From CAYRUP01 sp964427485 (GTDB lineage: Bacteria; Pseudomonadota; Gammaproteobacteria; DSM-16500), in the NCBI GenBank assembly GCA_964427485.1, contig CAYRUP010000056.1, positions 1-12,376 of the forward strand: a stretch of DNA of 12,376 bases, given 5' to 3'. Below the pieces are notes generated by a model. The model made no database searches. It saw only the letters and a list, made by a program, of their open reading frames with translations, and was not told where the DNA came from. The position numbers and the translations under genes are program-made. Shown here piece by piece: positions 1 through 6,024 of this stretch; the stretch's first letter is position 1; every line of letters begins with the position of its first letter.

Positions 1-2
1 TA

Positions 3-74
3 GAAAACAAAATCGGCTATAAAATTTATCATTTTCATCAAGATGGCTATAGAGCCGCTGCTAAAATTTGGTAA
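3..74 (+). CDS. C-terminal tail of an unidentified upstream gene (partial)
   Basis: An open frame enters from the left edge and ends at TAA 72–74. It encodes 23 residues with a plausible protein composition, ending in YRAAAKIW. No family can be recognised from so short a piece. It is in the same direction as darT and separated from it by about 180 AT-rich bases, so it is probably not in the same tight operon. It may be only a chance open frame. Confidence 0.25.
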   Translation, partial: ENKIGYKIYHFHQDGYRAAAKIW

Positions 75-187
75 TGCAATGAATCTAATCAACAAATTCT
101 TAAAATTTTTTAAAAAAATTAGACCTCGATATCTTTTATCATTAGATAGCCAATTTTATAGCTTGTCGCATAAAAAAACGATTTATC

Positions 188-199
188 AAACAATTGTTT
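188..199. promoter_or_regulatory. 12-bp perfect palindrome upstream of darT
   Basis: AAACAATTGTTT is its own reverse complement and sits 53 bases before the darT start codon, in the position expected for an operator. Toxin–antitoxin promoters are often autoregulated through palindromes, but no DNA-binding protein for this site is visible, and AT-rich DNA yields palindromes by chance. A separate promoter-like pair, TTGAAT (225–230) and TATAAT (249–254) with 18 bases between, lies so close that its -10 overlaps the darT ATG. Confidence 0.25.
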
Positions 200-252
200 C
201 AGGCGAAGCTAAAAAAAGTTAAAATTGAATAACCTAAGAAATCGGTCATATA

Positions 253-855
253 ATGAACAAAACTATCTGTCATATGAGTTCTATAAATAATCTTGGGAGT
301 ATTATTTCCCAAGGTGGATTGATATGTAAGAAACAAATGACGGAAAATAATGTTCAATATGAAGACATTGCTAACAGTGACGTGCAAGATAAAAGGTCTC
401 AAACAATCGTGCCCTTTCCGCCTAGCGGAAATTTACATTGTTATGTGCCCTTTTATTTCTGGGGGCTGACGCCAATGCTGCTTGTAAATCAGTATAGACA
501 GAATGACATCATATTTTTTGTAACTCATACTGAGACTGTTGCCAGGGCAAGATTACTCTTCGCTTTCACTGATCGGCATGCTGTCGTTAACTATGCTCAG
601 TTCTATAATGACTTAGAAAAACTAAATAATCTTGATTGGCAAACAATCAAACTAAAATATTGGGCTGACACCCCAGAAGACCCTGCTCGAAAAGAGAAAA
701 AACAAGCTGAATTTTTAATTCACCAAAAATTGCCTTGGGAACAAATCTACGGTATAGCAGTAAATAATGAAGATGCTCTAGCAAAAGTCGAAAGCACATT
801 GAATGGATTACAACACAAACCTGTCATTAAGGTAAAAAAAGAATGGTACTACTAA
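253..855 (+). CDS. darT: DarT-type ssDNA thymidine ADP-ribosyltransferase toxin
   Basis: Toxin of a DarTG module. DarT enzymes use NAD+ to ADP-ribosylate thymidines in single-stranded DNA, which blocks replication, and they can act in phage defence. The 200-residue length is normal for the family. Visible family features, in order: the N-terminal NAD-pocket segment ICHMSSINNLGSII (5–18, His7) followed by GGL; Arg48 in DKRSQ; YVPFYF (64–69); TPML (73–76); FTDRHA (105–110); LDW (127–129); and QAEFLI (151–156), whose Glu153 is the expected catalytic glutamate. The stretch that is usually P-R-S-P-M-L reads G-L-T-P-M-L here, so a normally conserved arginine is missing. The start at 253 keeps the N-terminal His segment; an internal ATG at 274 would lose His7. 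The ribosome binding site is weak. The stop codon is one base before the darG ATG, so the two are co-translated. Family assignment is strong; activity is inferred. Confidence 0.92.
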   Translation: MNKTICHMSSINNLGSIISQGGLICKKQMTENNVQYEDIANSDVQDKRSQTIVPFPPSGNLHCYVPFYFWGLTPMLLVNQYRQNDIIFFVTHTETVARARLLFAFTDRHAVVNYAQFYNDLEKLNNLDWQTIKLKYWADTPEDPARKEKKQAEFLIHQKLPWEQIYGIAVNNEDALAKVESTLNGLQHKPVIKVKKEWYY

Positions 856-856
856 T

Positions 857-1894
857 ATGATACACACGAAATCGGGTGACATACTTGCTGCTAATGCCGA
901 AGCCATTGTTAATACGGTTAATTGTGTTGGCGTGATGGGGAAAGGGATTGCATTACAATTTAAAATGAAATATCCAGAGAATTATAAGGTTTATAAAAAA
1001 ACATGCGATCAAGGCCGCATGATCGTTGGTAAGGTGCTAGTGTTTGAGCAAAATGCTTCTGCCTACCCGAGATATATAATTAATTTTCCAACCAAACGAC
1101 ACTGGAAGGGAAAATCAGTTATTTCAGATATTAGCAAAGGCTTAGATTCACTTGTCACAGAGATAAAACGCCTAAAAATTAAATCCATTGCTATCCCAGC
1201 ACTTGGAAGTGGTTTGGGTGGTTTAGATTGGTCTCAAGTTAAATCCATCATTATCGACGCGTTCTCTCAACTTCCTGATGTTGATGTTTTATTATATGAA
1301 CCATATTATTCTCCATCAGTTCAAACTATTGAGGTCAACACTAAAAAGCCTAAAATTACCTTATCAAAAGCATTGTTGATTAAACTTATGCAAGTCTATC
1401 AAGCATTGGGTTATTCCCATTCGCTGCTCGAAATTCAAAAATTAATTTACTTTATTAATATACCACTACAAAGTGAATTGAAATTTAGCTTCAAAAAATC
1501 CAATTATGGCCCTTACGCTAGCTCTATTAATTATTTACTGCAAGATATGGAAAATCATTACACTCGTGGTTTTGGAGATCGCGTTCAAAAAGCAGAGGTG
1601 CGTTTGCTGGATAATGCTATTGAAGAAGCGGATATGTTCCTATCCGAAAAAAATGAATATTTAGAACATATAAAAAAGATAAAGCAATTAGTTGACGGTT
1701 TCGAGACTCCCTTTGGCATGGAGTTACTATCAACAGTACACTGGGTAGCAACAAAAGAATGCGTTGCCAATGCGAACAATGATGAAATTATCGGCAAAGT
1801 ACATCAGTGGAATAGTCGCAAAGAAAAGTTATTTCAACCTCATCACATAAATATAGCTATCAATCGATTAAGAGAAGAACAATGGATAAAGTAA
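857..1894 (+). CDS. darG: DarG antitoxin: macrodomain DNA ADP-ribosylglycohydrolase with DarT-binding C-terminal domain
   Basis: Antitoxin partner of DarT. The macrodomain (about 1–150) shows GDILAANAEAIVNTVNCVGVMGKG (in two parts: GDIL 7–10, NTVNCVGVMGKG 19–30), FPTKRHW with Lys80, and the phosphate loop PALGSGLGGLDW (114–125). Lys80 falls exactly where the catalytic lysine of characterised DarG lies. In known DarG proteins this domain removes ADP-ribose from thymidine. The C-terminal part (about 165–345) carries the typical DarG signature LLEIQKLIYF (185–194) and NYGPYASSINYLL (211–223); in studied homologues this domain binds DarT and occupies its DNA groove. Length 345 is normal. The ATG is one base after the darT stop and has little Shine–Dalgarno sequence of its own, so translation is probably coupled to the toxin. 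No frameshift or missing motif is visible, so the pair looks intact. Confidence 0.95.
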   Translation: MIHTKSGDILAANAEAIVNTVNCVGVMGKGIALQFKMKYPENYKVYKKTCDQGRMIVGKVLVFEQNASAYPRYIINFPTKRHWKGKSVISDISKGLDSLVTEIKRLKIKSIAIPALGSGLGGLDWSQVKSIIIDAFSQLPDVDVLLYEPYYSPSVQTIEVNTKKPKITLSKALLIKLMQVYQALGYSHSLLEIQKLIYFINIPLQSELKFSFKKSNYGPYASSINYLLQDMENHYTRGFGDRVQKAEVRLLDNAIEEADMFLSEKNEYLEHIKKIKQLVDGFETPFGMELLSTVHWVATKECVANANNDEIIGKVHQWNSRKEKLFQPHHINIAINRLREEQWIK

Positions 1895-1921
1895 AAGACT
1901 ATCTGTTTTAGCTGTGGATGT

Positions 1922-1949
1922 TTCTATATGACTTCTACATGACTTTTTC
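1922..1949 (+). repeat. Direct repeat copy A (with internal 11-bp tandem duplication)
   Basis: TTCTACATGACTTTTTC at 1933–1949 is repeated exactly at 5564–5580 in the same orientation, and both copies continue into a similar run (ATTTTTTCG here, AATTTTTCG there). In this copy the first 11 bases are also tandemly duplicated with one mismatch: TTCTATATGAC (1922–1932) then TTCTACATGAC (1933–1943). The two copies bracket the esterase/regulator/kinase operon. They may be the ends of an inserted segment, or two remnants of a dispersed repeat. Confidence 0.6.
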
Positions 1950-2055
1950 GATTTTTTCGGACTTGAAAAAGCAATGTATTGAAAAAGATGATTTTATTCA
2001 GTTGTACGAGAAAATCGCACAACTGAAATTATTATCAGCGGTCAAGTGGACTTAA
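1939..2055 (+). CDS. Small 38-codon ORF, possibly a gene remnant
   Basis: ATG 1939 to TAA 2053–2055 encodes MTFSIFSDLKKQ and a charged, helix-prone remainder ending in LLSAVKWT. The composition is protein-like, but no family is recognised and no ribosome binding site stands at a usable distance (the nearest purine stretch, GTGGA, is about 20 bases upstream). The first six codons (MTFSIF) fall in the direct repeat; the copy at 5570 encodes the same six residues before diverging and stopping after ten codons. This suggests both are remnants of a repeated sequence rather than an active gene. An inverted repeat (1997–2027) lies inside. Confidence 0.22.
   Translation: MTFSIFSDLKKQCIEKDDFIQLYEKIAQLKLLSAVKWT
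1997..2027. repeat. Inverted repeat downstream of darG
   Basis: TTCAGTTGT (1997–2005) pairs with ACAACTGAA (2019–2027), and an inner CGA/TCG adds three pairs after one mismatch, around a GAAAA loop (2010–2014). It could form a stable hairpin about 100 bases after the darG stop. Neither side is followed by a run of T on its own strand, so it does not look like a standard intrinsic terminator. It could protect the 3' end of the darTG transcript. Confidence 0.4.
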
Positions 2056-2379
2056 TCAGGTATTTAAATGGTTCAAAAAAATTTCACTGTAATGAATTAT
2101 TTTCTATGCAAATACTGCTATTAAATTTTTTATTTAATAACAATGAAAAAAACTTAATGATCTCTAAGTGGAAAAACTGAATATTCCACCGAAAAGTTCT
2201 TTCCTTTTTATCAATAGTATTAAATGAATGCCAAAAACAGTTGCGCAGCATATACACTCCTTATGATGGTTAGCGAACTTATTAATGTTCACTAATAAGT
2301 TTAGCTCTCATGCATAAATTGTCATTCATCATTTTATAAAACTTAAATATAAGTAAAATCAGTAAGATATGCGGGAATT
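2056..2379. other. AT-rich intergenic region between darG and the histidine kinase gene
   Basis: No convincing gene is visible on either strand in these 324 bases. Two palindromic stretches stand out: TATTAAAT (2119–2126) with ATTTAATA (2132–2139) around five T, and AACTTATTA (2276–2284) with TAATAAGTT (2293–2301) around eight bases. The region is the convergent 3' side of both darG and the kinase operon, so transcription end signals are expected, but neither hairpin has the usual T tract. Confidence 0.5.
2276..2301. repeat. 9-bp perfect inverted repeat downstream of the kinase gene
   Basis: AACTTATTA (2276–2284) and TAATAAGTT (2293–2301) are perfect reverse complements with an 8-base spacer. 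The outer bases (TAGC before, AGC after) are roughly symmetrical too. It lies about 80 bases past the kinase stop on the - strand. No T tract follows on either strand. It may be a weak hairpin at the transcript 3' end or a protein-binding site. Confidence 0.35.
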
Positions 2380-4209
2380 TCACACGGGAAGTATTATGGA
2401 GAATGTAGAGCCTTCACCGATTTCACTTTTTAAGTGAATTTCTCCATTTATTTTTTTAAGCATTAGTTTTACATTACTTAATCCCAACCCTATGCCTGAA
2501 TTTTTTATGTTACTCGAATCAATACGATTGAAGGGTTCAAAAATATAGTCGTAAAATTTTTCATCAATACCGATTCCTGTATCATGAATTGTTATAAATA
2601 AAAAAGAACTGTGCCTAATAATTTTTTTATTTAATGAAATCGTTACTCCACCAATAAAAGTAAATTTAATAGCATTTGAAATAATATTTAAAATAATACG
2701 ATACAGTATAGATCTATCTCCTACATAACTTATTTGAGGCTCACTGAATATCGTTTCAATATACAGATTTTTATCTTTTGCTTTTGCTGACACAAATAAA
2801 ACAACTTGATCTATCAAAAGATTAACATCAAATTCCCTTGTTTCCAATTTAAGTTGGTTATTATCTAGTCGAGAATAATCCAATACATCATCCAAAAAAT
2901 TAAGTAATTGTTCAGAAGAATTAACTACAAGCTTTTGTAATTTTTTTAATTCAGGAGATTCTATTTTCTTATAAATTGAACTTGACAAGTAACTTATTCC
3001 ACTTGCGGGTGTTCTAAAATCATGCGACATTTGCATCAAAAAATCGGACTTAATTTTATTTGCTGTTTTTAATTCTGCAATTATTTTTAATATAAATTTA
3101 TCTAACTTATTTAATTCATAGATATTAAATTGTTTATTTAGTATTTGGTTTTTATCCAGTTTATTTTCATATAAAAAATCAATACGTTTAGATATTTTTT
3201 CTAATGGTTTTGATAAATAGCCTGCTACTAACTTACTGGCGAGAAATGCCAATGTATATGAGAAAATTAATATGCTCGGAATATTTATGGGAAGAATATT
3301 TGTATATCCAATTTTATTCATTGAAATAGAAGAAATAATTAAATCAATTATTACAAATGCAGCAAGCAGAATGGTGGAAAATGTTAAAAAAATTGCGCTA
3401 GCATAAGTGTGAAGAGAATTGTGCTTAAAAAATTCGATTAGTTTTTTATCTTTCTTTCCTTCGTAAAAGCCGAAAGCAATCGTGATAAGACTTATTAACC
3501 AAACCACATCGAACATTCTAAAATAATGGTTTGTGCTATAACTAAAGCGATGCGCCAAATTGAATGCAACTAACAGCAAAAAACCGACTTCAAGATAGAT
3601 AAGTGATCTTGATTTTGTTCTAGCAAGACAAATTGAAATAGCGATAAAAAGTATTGTTTCAAACAAAGAGTTGATCATCCCAGTTGTGCCAATTTCAGAT
3701 AAGATTGTGCTTCTAAAGATAATTATCAACAAAAAAGATAGTAAGATTATTGCGACAGACTGCGTATACGAAAATATTGTAACCCATGTTTTACTGTTGC
3801 TTTTATTTATTTGTGCGAAATATAAATATAACCAAGCAAAAATCTGAATGCTGAGAAAAACGGAATATGCAATTGTCCAGGATAGATTGATGCCATTATT
3901 AATTTTCTTATACCCCAGGATATTTATAAGAACATTATACACTTCATTAGCAAATAAACCTGGAATTATGCTGAGAAATATAAAAAGATAAAAATTTCCC
4001 ATTATTAATTTAGATTTGCTCTGATAGGCTAGATAACTAAATATTCCAATGTAAATATCGACTGATAATTGAATACAATATATTACATTATCCCAATATT
4101 TTGCATTAGCTCCATAATGTATTGATGCTGCATAAGACAAAACCAATACACCCCATAAGAACACCCAAAAATTATAGTTCTTAAAGCTATTTTTAATATT
4201 TAAATACAT
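2380..4209 (-). CDS. Sensor histidine kinase with a ~10-helix membrane sensor
   Basis: Membrane-bound sensor kinase of a two-component system, 609 residues. About ten hydrophobic segments fill residues 13–330 (near 13–33, 43–62, 69–87, 110–133, 142–166, 180–197, 203–220, 232–250, 268–292, 303–328) with no sizeable periplasmic sensor domain, so it probably senses something within the membrane or at its surface. A short HAMP-like linker (333–350) leads to the dimerisation/phosphoacceptor helix with FLMQMSHDFRTP (390–401, His396). The ATPase domain has the N box NIISNAIKF (508–516), DTGIG (543–547), FEPF (557–560) and GIGLGL (573–578), all intact. There is no attached receiver, so it must signal to a separate regulator. 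The ATG shares one base with the stop of the response-regulator gene (TAATG), which makes that protein the obvious partner. The gene looks markedly AT-rich compared with the mutY and hut genes. The ligand is unknown. Confidence 0.9.
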   Translation of the reverse strand: MYLNIKNSFKNYNFWVFLWGVLVLSYAASIHYGANAKYWDNVIYCIQLSVDIYIGIFSYLAYQSKSKLIMGNFYLFIFLSIIPGLFANEVYNVLINILGYKKINNGINLSWTIAYSVFLSIQIFAWLYLYFAQINKSNSKTWVTIFSYTQSVAIILLSFLLIIIFRSTILSEIGTTGMINSLFETILFIAISICLARTKSRSLIYLEVGFLLLVAFNLAHRFSYSTNHYFRMFDVVWLISLITIAFGFYEGKKDKKLIEFFKHNSLHTYASAIFLTFSTILLAAFVIIDLIISSISMNKIGYTNILPINIPSILIFSYTLAFLASKLVAGYLSKPLEKISKRIDFLYENKLDKNQILNKQFNIYELNKLDKFILKIIAELKTANKIKSDFLMQMSHDFRTPASGISYLSSSIYKKIESPELKKLQKLVVNSSEQLLNFLDDVLDYSRLDNNQLKLETREFDVNLLIDQVVLFVSAKAKDKNLYIETIFSEPQISYVGDRSILYRIILNIISNAIKFTFIGGVTISLNKKIIRHSSFLFITIHDTGIGIDEKFYDYIFEPFNRIDSSNIKNSGIGLGLSNVKLMLKKINGEIHLKSEIGEGSTFSIILPV

Positions 4210-4859
4210 TATGCGTTCTTGGCTACATCAGGTGTAGCATTGGTTATCAAGCTTGACAAGAGGTTTGTTATATCATGCCCATGCGTTTTCTTAATTATTT
4301 TGGATTTAATATTTTTTATATGAGACAGTTCCACACATAAATCGTTTGCGATGCAACTATCTGATTTTCCAATGTTTACTTGAATAAAAATTTCAAATTC
4401 ACGTTTTGTTAAATTATTTAATCCTGATAGTTTTTTAGATTCGCGTAATTTATTTAAAAGAGATGGATCAAGATAGGTACCACCCTGGATGATATGTTTT
4501 ATGGCTATTAATAAATTTTCTCCCAAATAGTAAGAACCTTTAATAGCAATCGCATCAATATTTTTATCACTGATAATGCGCTCCAAGATGGACATTTCAG
4601 TATGAGCGGTCAACATAAAAATTTTAATTGCCCGATTTTGTGCTTTAATTCTTTTTGCCACCTCAAGTCCTGTCATATCTTCTAATTGAAAATCTAAAAT
4701 GACTAGGTCAGGTTGATAAAATTTTATTGCTTCCAATCCTTCGCGACCTAGCACATTATTACTTACAATTTCAAATGACTCATCATCCATTATCTCTGTT
4801 GTTATCCATGCACTATGTATTTCACTATCTTCGATAATGCTGATTTTGATTTTATCCAT
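4209..4859 (-). CDS. NarL/LuxR-family response regulator
   Basis: Two-component response regulator, 216 residues. Receiver domain (about 3–122): acidic pair Glu10/Asp11, phosphoacceptor Asp56 in LVILDFQLEDMTG, Thr84 in FMLTAHT and Lys107 in IAIKG, a complete phosphorylation site. The C-terminal LuxR-type helix-turn-helix (about 148–202) begins with LTKREFEIF but its recognition helix (CVELSHIKNIKSKIIKK) departs from the usual SxxTVKxH pattern. It is probably a DNA-binding transcription factor with an unusual target. It overlaps the esterase gene by eight bases (ATGGATAA) and the kinase ATG by one base, so the three genes form a translationally coupled operon. Phosphorylation by the adjacent kinase is inferred. 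No target promoter is identifiable. Confidence 0.9.
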   Translation of the reverse strand: MDKIKISIIEDSEIHSAWITTEIMDDESFEIVSNNVLGREGLEAIKFYQPDLVILDFQLEDMTGLEVAKRIKAQNRAIKIFMLTAHTEMSILERIISDKNIDAIAIKGSYYLGENLLIAIKHIIQGGTYLDPSLLNKLRESKKLSGLNNLTKREFEIFIQVNIGKSDSCIANDLCVELSHIKNIKSKIIKKTHGHDITNLLSSLITNATPDVAKNA

Positions 4860-5526
4860 GGAATATACTTTTTATTTTATCAAAAATAATTTGCGCTAAT
4901 TGTTTATGTGCAGCTGCATCTAAATGCAATCCATCAATTTCGGAGGGTGAAATCAAGTGTGAAACAGAAAGAAAATGACAATTCTTTTCTTTAGCTAAAC
5001 CAGCATATTCTTGCTCTAGTTCAGCTATTTTTTTTCCTGCGCCTTCGAATATAATAACTCCACTGTCATCTTTATGTTGTTCGGCAAAGGAGAGCAATTT
5101 AGCAGGCGGAATGATTAAAATTTGAGGTGGCATCTGCATTGCATTTCCATAGAGTGAATTTTGAATAATATCCACTAATTCTGCTAATCCAGCGCGAATT
5201 TCTTTTGCGGTGCGATTAAAATAAACTTTTAAGTCATTACCACCCAACGCCAATATCACCAGATCAATGGGGGCATGAGTATATAGACATGCAGGTAAAT
5301 AATTTTTCCCATTACGGTCAGGCGGAAATTGATAGTCAAGATTAGTCGTACGGCTATTCAACCCTTCTTCAACTATAAAAAAATTTTCACCGACTAATTG
5401 CTGCAGTATGCCTGTCCATCGAATATTGCGTGGGTAACGCTGGATTGTGAGATTTTTCTTGGCAGGATCCAGGGGAACATATCCCCATGTGTTTGAGTCT
5501 CCATAACAGAGAATTGTTTTCTGCAT
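4852..5526 (-). CDS. SGNH/GDSL-family hydrolase (arylesterase/acyltransferase-like)
   Basis: Predicted cytoplasmic serine esterase or acyltransferase of the SGNH superfamily, 224 residues from this start. Counting from this start: block I YGDSNTWG with Ser11; EEGLNSRTTN with Gly55, the oxyanion glycine; GGND (95–98) with Asn97; and DGLH with Asp198 and His201. From memory the layout closely follows the Mycobacterium smegmatis acyltransferase/arylesterase type (ILCxGDSxTWG, RWTGxL, EEGLxxRTTN, CLxTHxPxDLVI), a group active on small esters. No signal peptide is present. A second ATG two codons upstream (5532) almost abuts the Shine–Dalgarno AAGGAAG; the ATG at 5526 has AGGA eight bases away and aligns with homologue starts, so it is preferred. 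It is the first gene of the operon with the response regulator and kinase. The substrate is unknown; making or removing a small signal sensed by the kinase is speculation. Confidence 0.88.
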   Translation of the reverse strand: MQKTILCYGDSNTWGYVPLDPAKKNLTIQRYPRNIRWTGILQQLVGENFFIVEEGLNSRTTNLDYQFPPDRNGKNYLPACLYTHAPIDLVILALGGNDLKVYFNRTAKEIRAGLAELVDIIQNSLYGNAMQMPPQILIIPPAKLLSFAEQHKDDSGVIIFEGAGKKIAELEQEYAGLAKEKNCHFLSVSHLISPSEIDGLHLDAAAHKQLAQIIFDKIKSIFHG

Positions 5527-5545
5527 TATCATCTTCCTTCTTTTT

Positions 5546-5551
5546 ATTATA
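5546..5551 (-). promoter_or_regulatory. Possible -10 element for the esterase–regulator–kinase operon
   Basis: On the - strand TATTATAAT ends about 20 bases before the preferred esterase ATG and contains a perfect TATAAT (5546–5551), followed by the Shine–Dalgarno AGAAGGAAG. No good -35 hexamer lies 16–18 bases upstream; TTGAAA is present but 25 bases away. If real, the promoter would need an activator, or transcription could also arrive from tRNA-Phe. Direct repeat copy B covers the place where the -35 would be. Confidence 0.35.
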
Positions 5552-5563
5552 ATAGGATGAGGT

Positions 5564-5580
5564 TTCTACATGACTTTTTC
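5564..5580 (+). repeat. Direct repeat copy B, next to tRNA-Phe
   Basis: TTCTACATGACTTTTTC, identical over 17 bases to 1933–1949 and in the same orientation. It lies 38 bases beyond the 3' end of tRNA-Phe and just upstream of the esterase operon. Translated on the + strand it gives MTFSIF and stops after ten codons. With copy A it defines a bracketed segment of about 3.6 kb that contains exactly the esterase, regulator and kinase genes. Confidence 0.6.
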
Positions 5581-5618
5581 AATTTTTCGCGAAGGCTTCT
5601 AACCCATTGATTCGAAGG

Positions 5619-5691
<73 letters not shown>

Positions 5692-5711
5692 AAGAGTATC
5701 CGAGAGGCGAT

Positions 5712-5740
5712 ATTAAACCGATTGCGGCGGGTGACGTCAA
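5712..5740 (-). promoter_or_regulatory. Sigma70-type promoter of tRNA-Phe
   Basis: On the - strand TTGACG (5740–5735) and TTTAAT (5717–5712) are separated by exactly 17 bases. A G+C-rich stretch (ATCGCC) follows the -10, as is common at stringently controlled stable-RNA promoters. Transcription would start around 5705, roughly 14 bases before the mature tRNA. The tRNA therefore need not depend on mutY–yggX transcription. Confidence 0.7.
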
Positions 5741-5754
5741 GTAAAAAATATAAT

Positions 5755-6024
5755 TTAGTTAGGCGGTACATAACCGGCAGGTTTTGCGCTGCCTTCGCCG
5801 AATAAAAATTGTTCCATTTCTTCTAGCAGGAATTTCCGGGCATTTGGGTCCAGCATGCTCAAGCGGTATTCGTTGATTAACATGGTTTGCTGATTCAGCC
5901 AAAGCTGCCAAGCTTCTTTAGAAATTTCAGCCAGAATGCGTTGACCCAGTGGGCCAGGATACGGAGCAGCTTCAAATCCTTCAGCCTCTTTTTTTAATTT
6001 TTTACACTGAATCATGCGTGGCAT
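5755..6024 (-). CDS. yggX: YggX-family Fe(2+)-trafficking / oxidative-damage protection protein
   Basis: Small cytoplasmic protein of 89 residues, the usual size for YggX. In enterobacteria it protects Fe–S clusters from oxidants and is linked to intracellular iron handling. Family features: the N-terminal M-x-R-x-I-x-C pattern (MPRMIQC, with the conserved Cys7), EAEG (13–16), YPGPLGQRI (22–30), EISKEAWQLWL (33–43) and QTMLINEYRL (46–55). The start at 6024 is chosen because GAGGAA stands about five bases upstream and the sequence then begins as in homologues; an in-frame ATG at 6066 would add 14 residues not seen in the family. It overlaps the end of mutY by 23 bases, so the pair is co-transcribed, as in many gammaproteobacteria. 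MutY carries a 4Fe–4S cluster, which makes this pairing functionally sensible. Confidence 0.94.
   Translation of the reverse strand: MPRMIQCKKLKKEAEGFEAAPYPGPLGQRILAEISKEAWQLWLNQQTMLINEYRLSMLDPNARKFLLEEMEQFLFGEGSAKPAGYVPPN

Noticed and set aside
16..162. 10-bp inverted match GCTATAAAAT / ATTTTATAGC left of darT
   Set aside because: It is short, AT-rich and separated by about 130 bases; chance is the simplest explanation.
199..402. 67-codon open frame on the - strand across the darT start
   Set aside because: It overlaps a well-supported darT gene in antisense, has no ribosome binding site and no recognisable family.
2119..2139. TATTAAAT-TTTTT-ATTTAATA hairpin as a terminator
   Set aside because: The stem is only A and T and lacks a following T tract; in AT-rich DNA it is easily due to chance.
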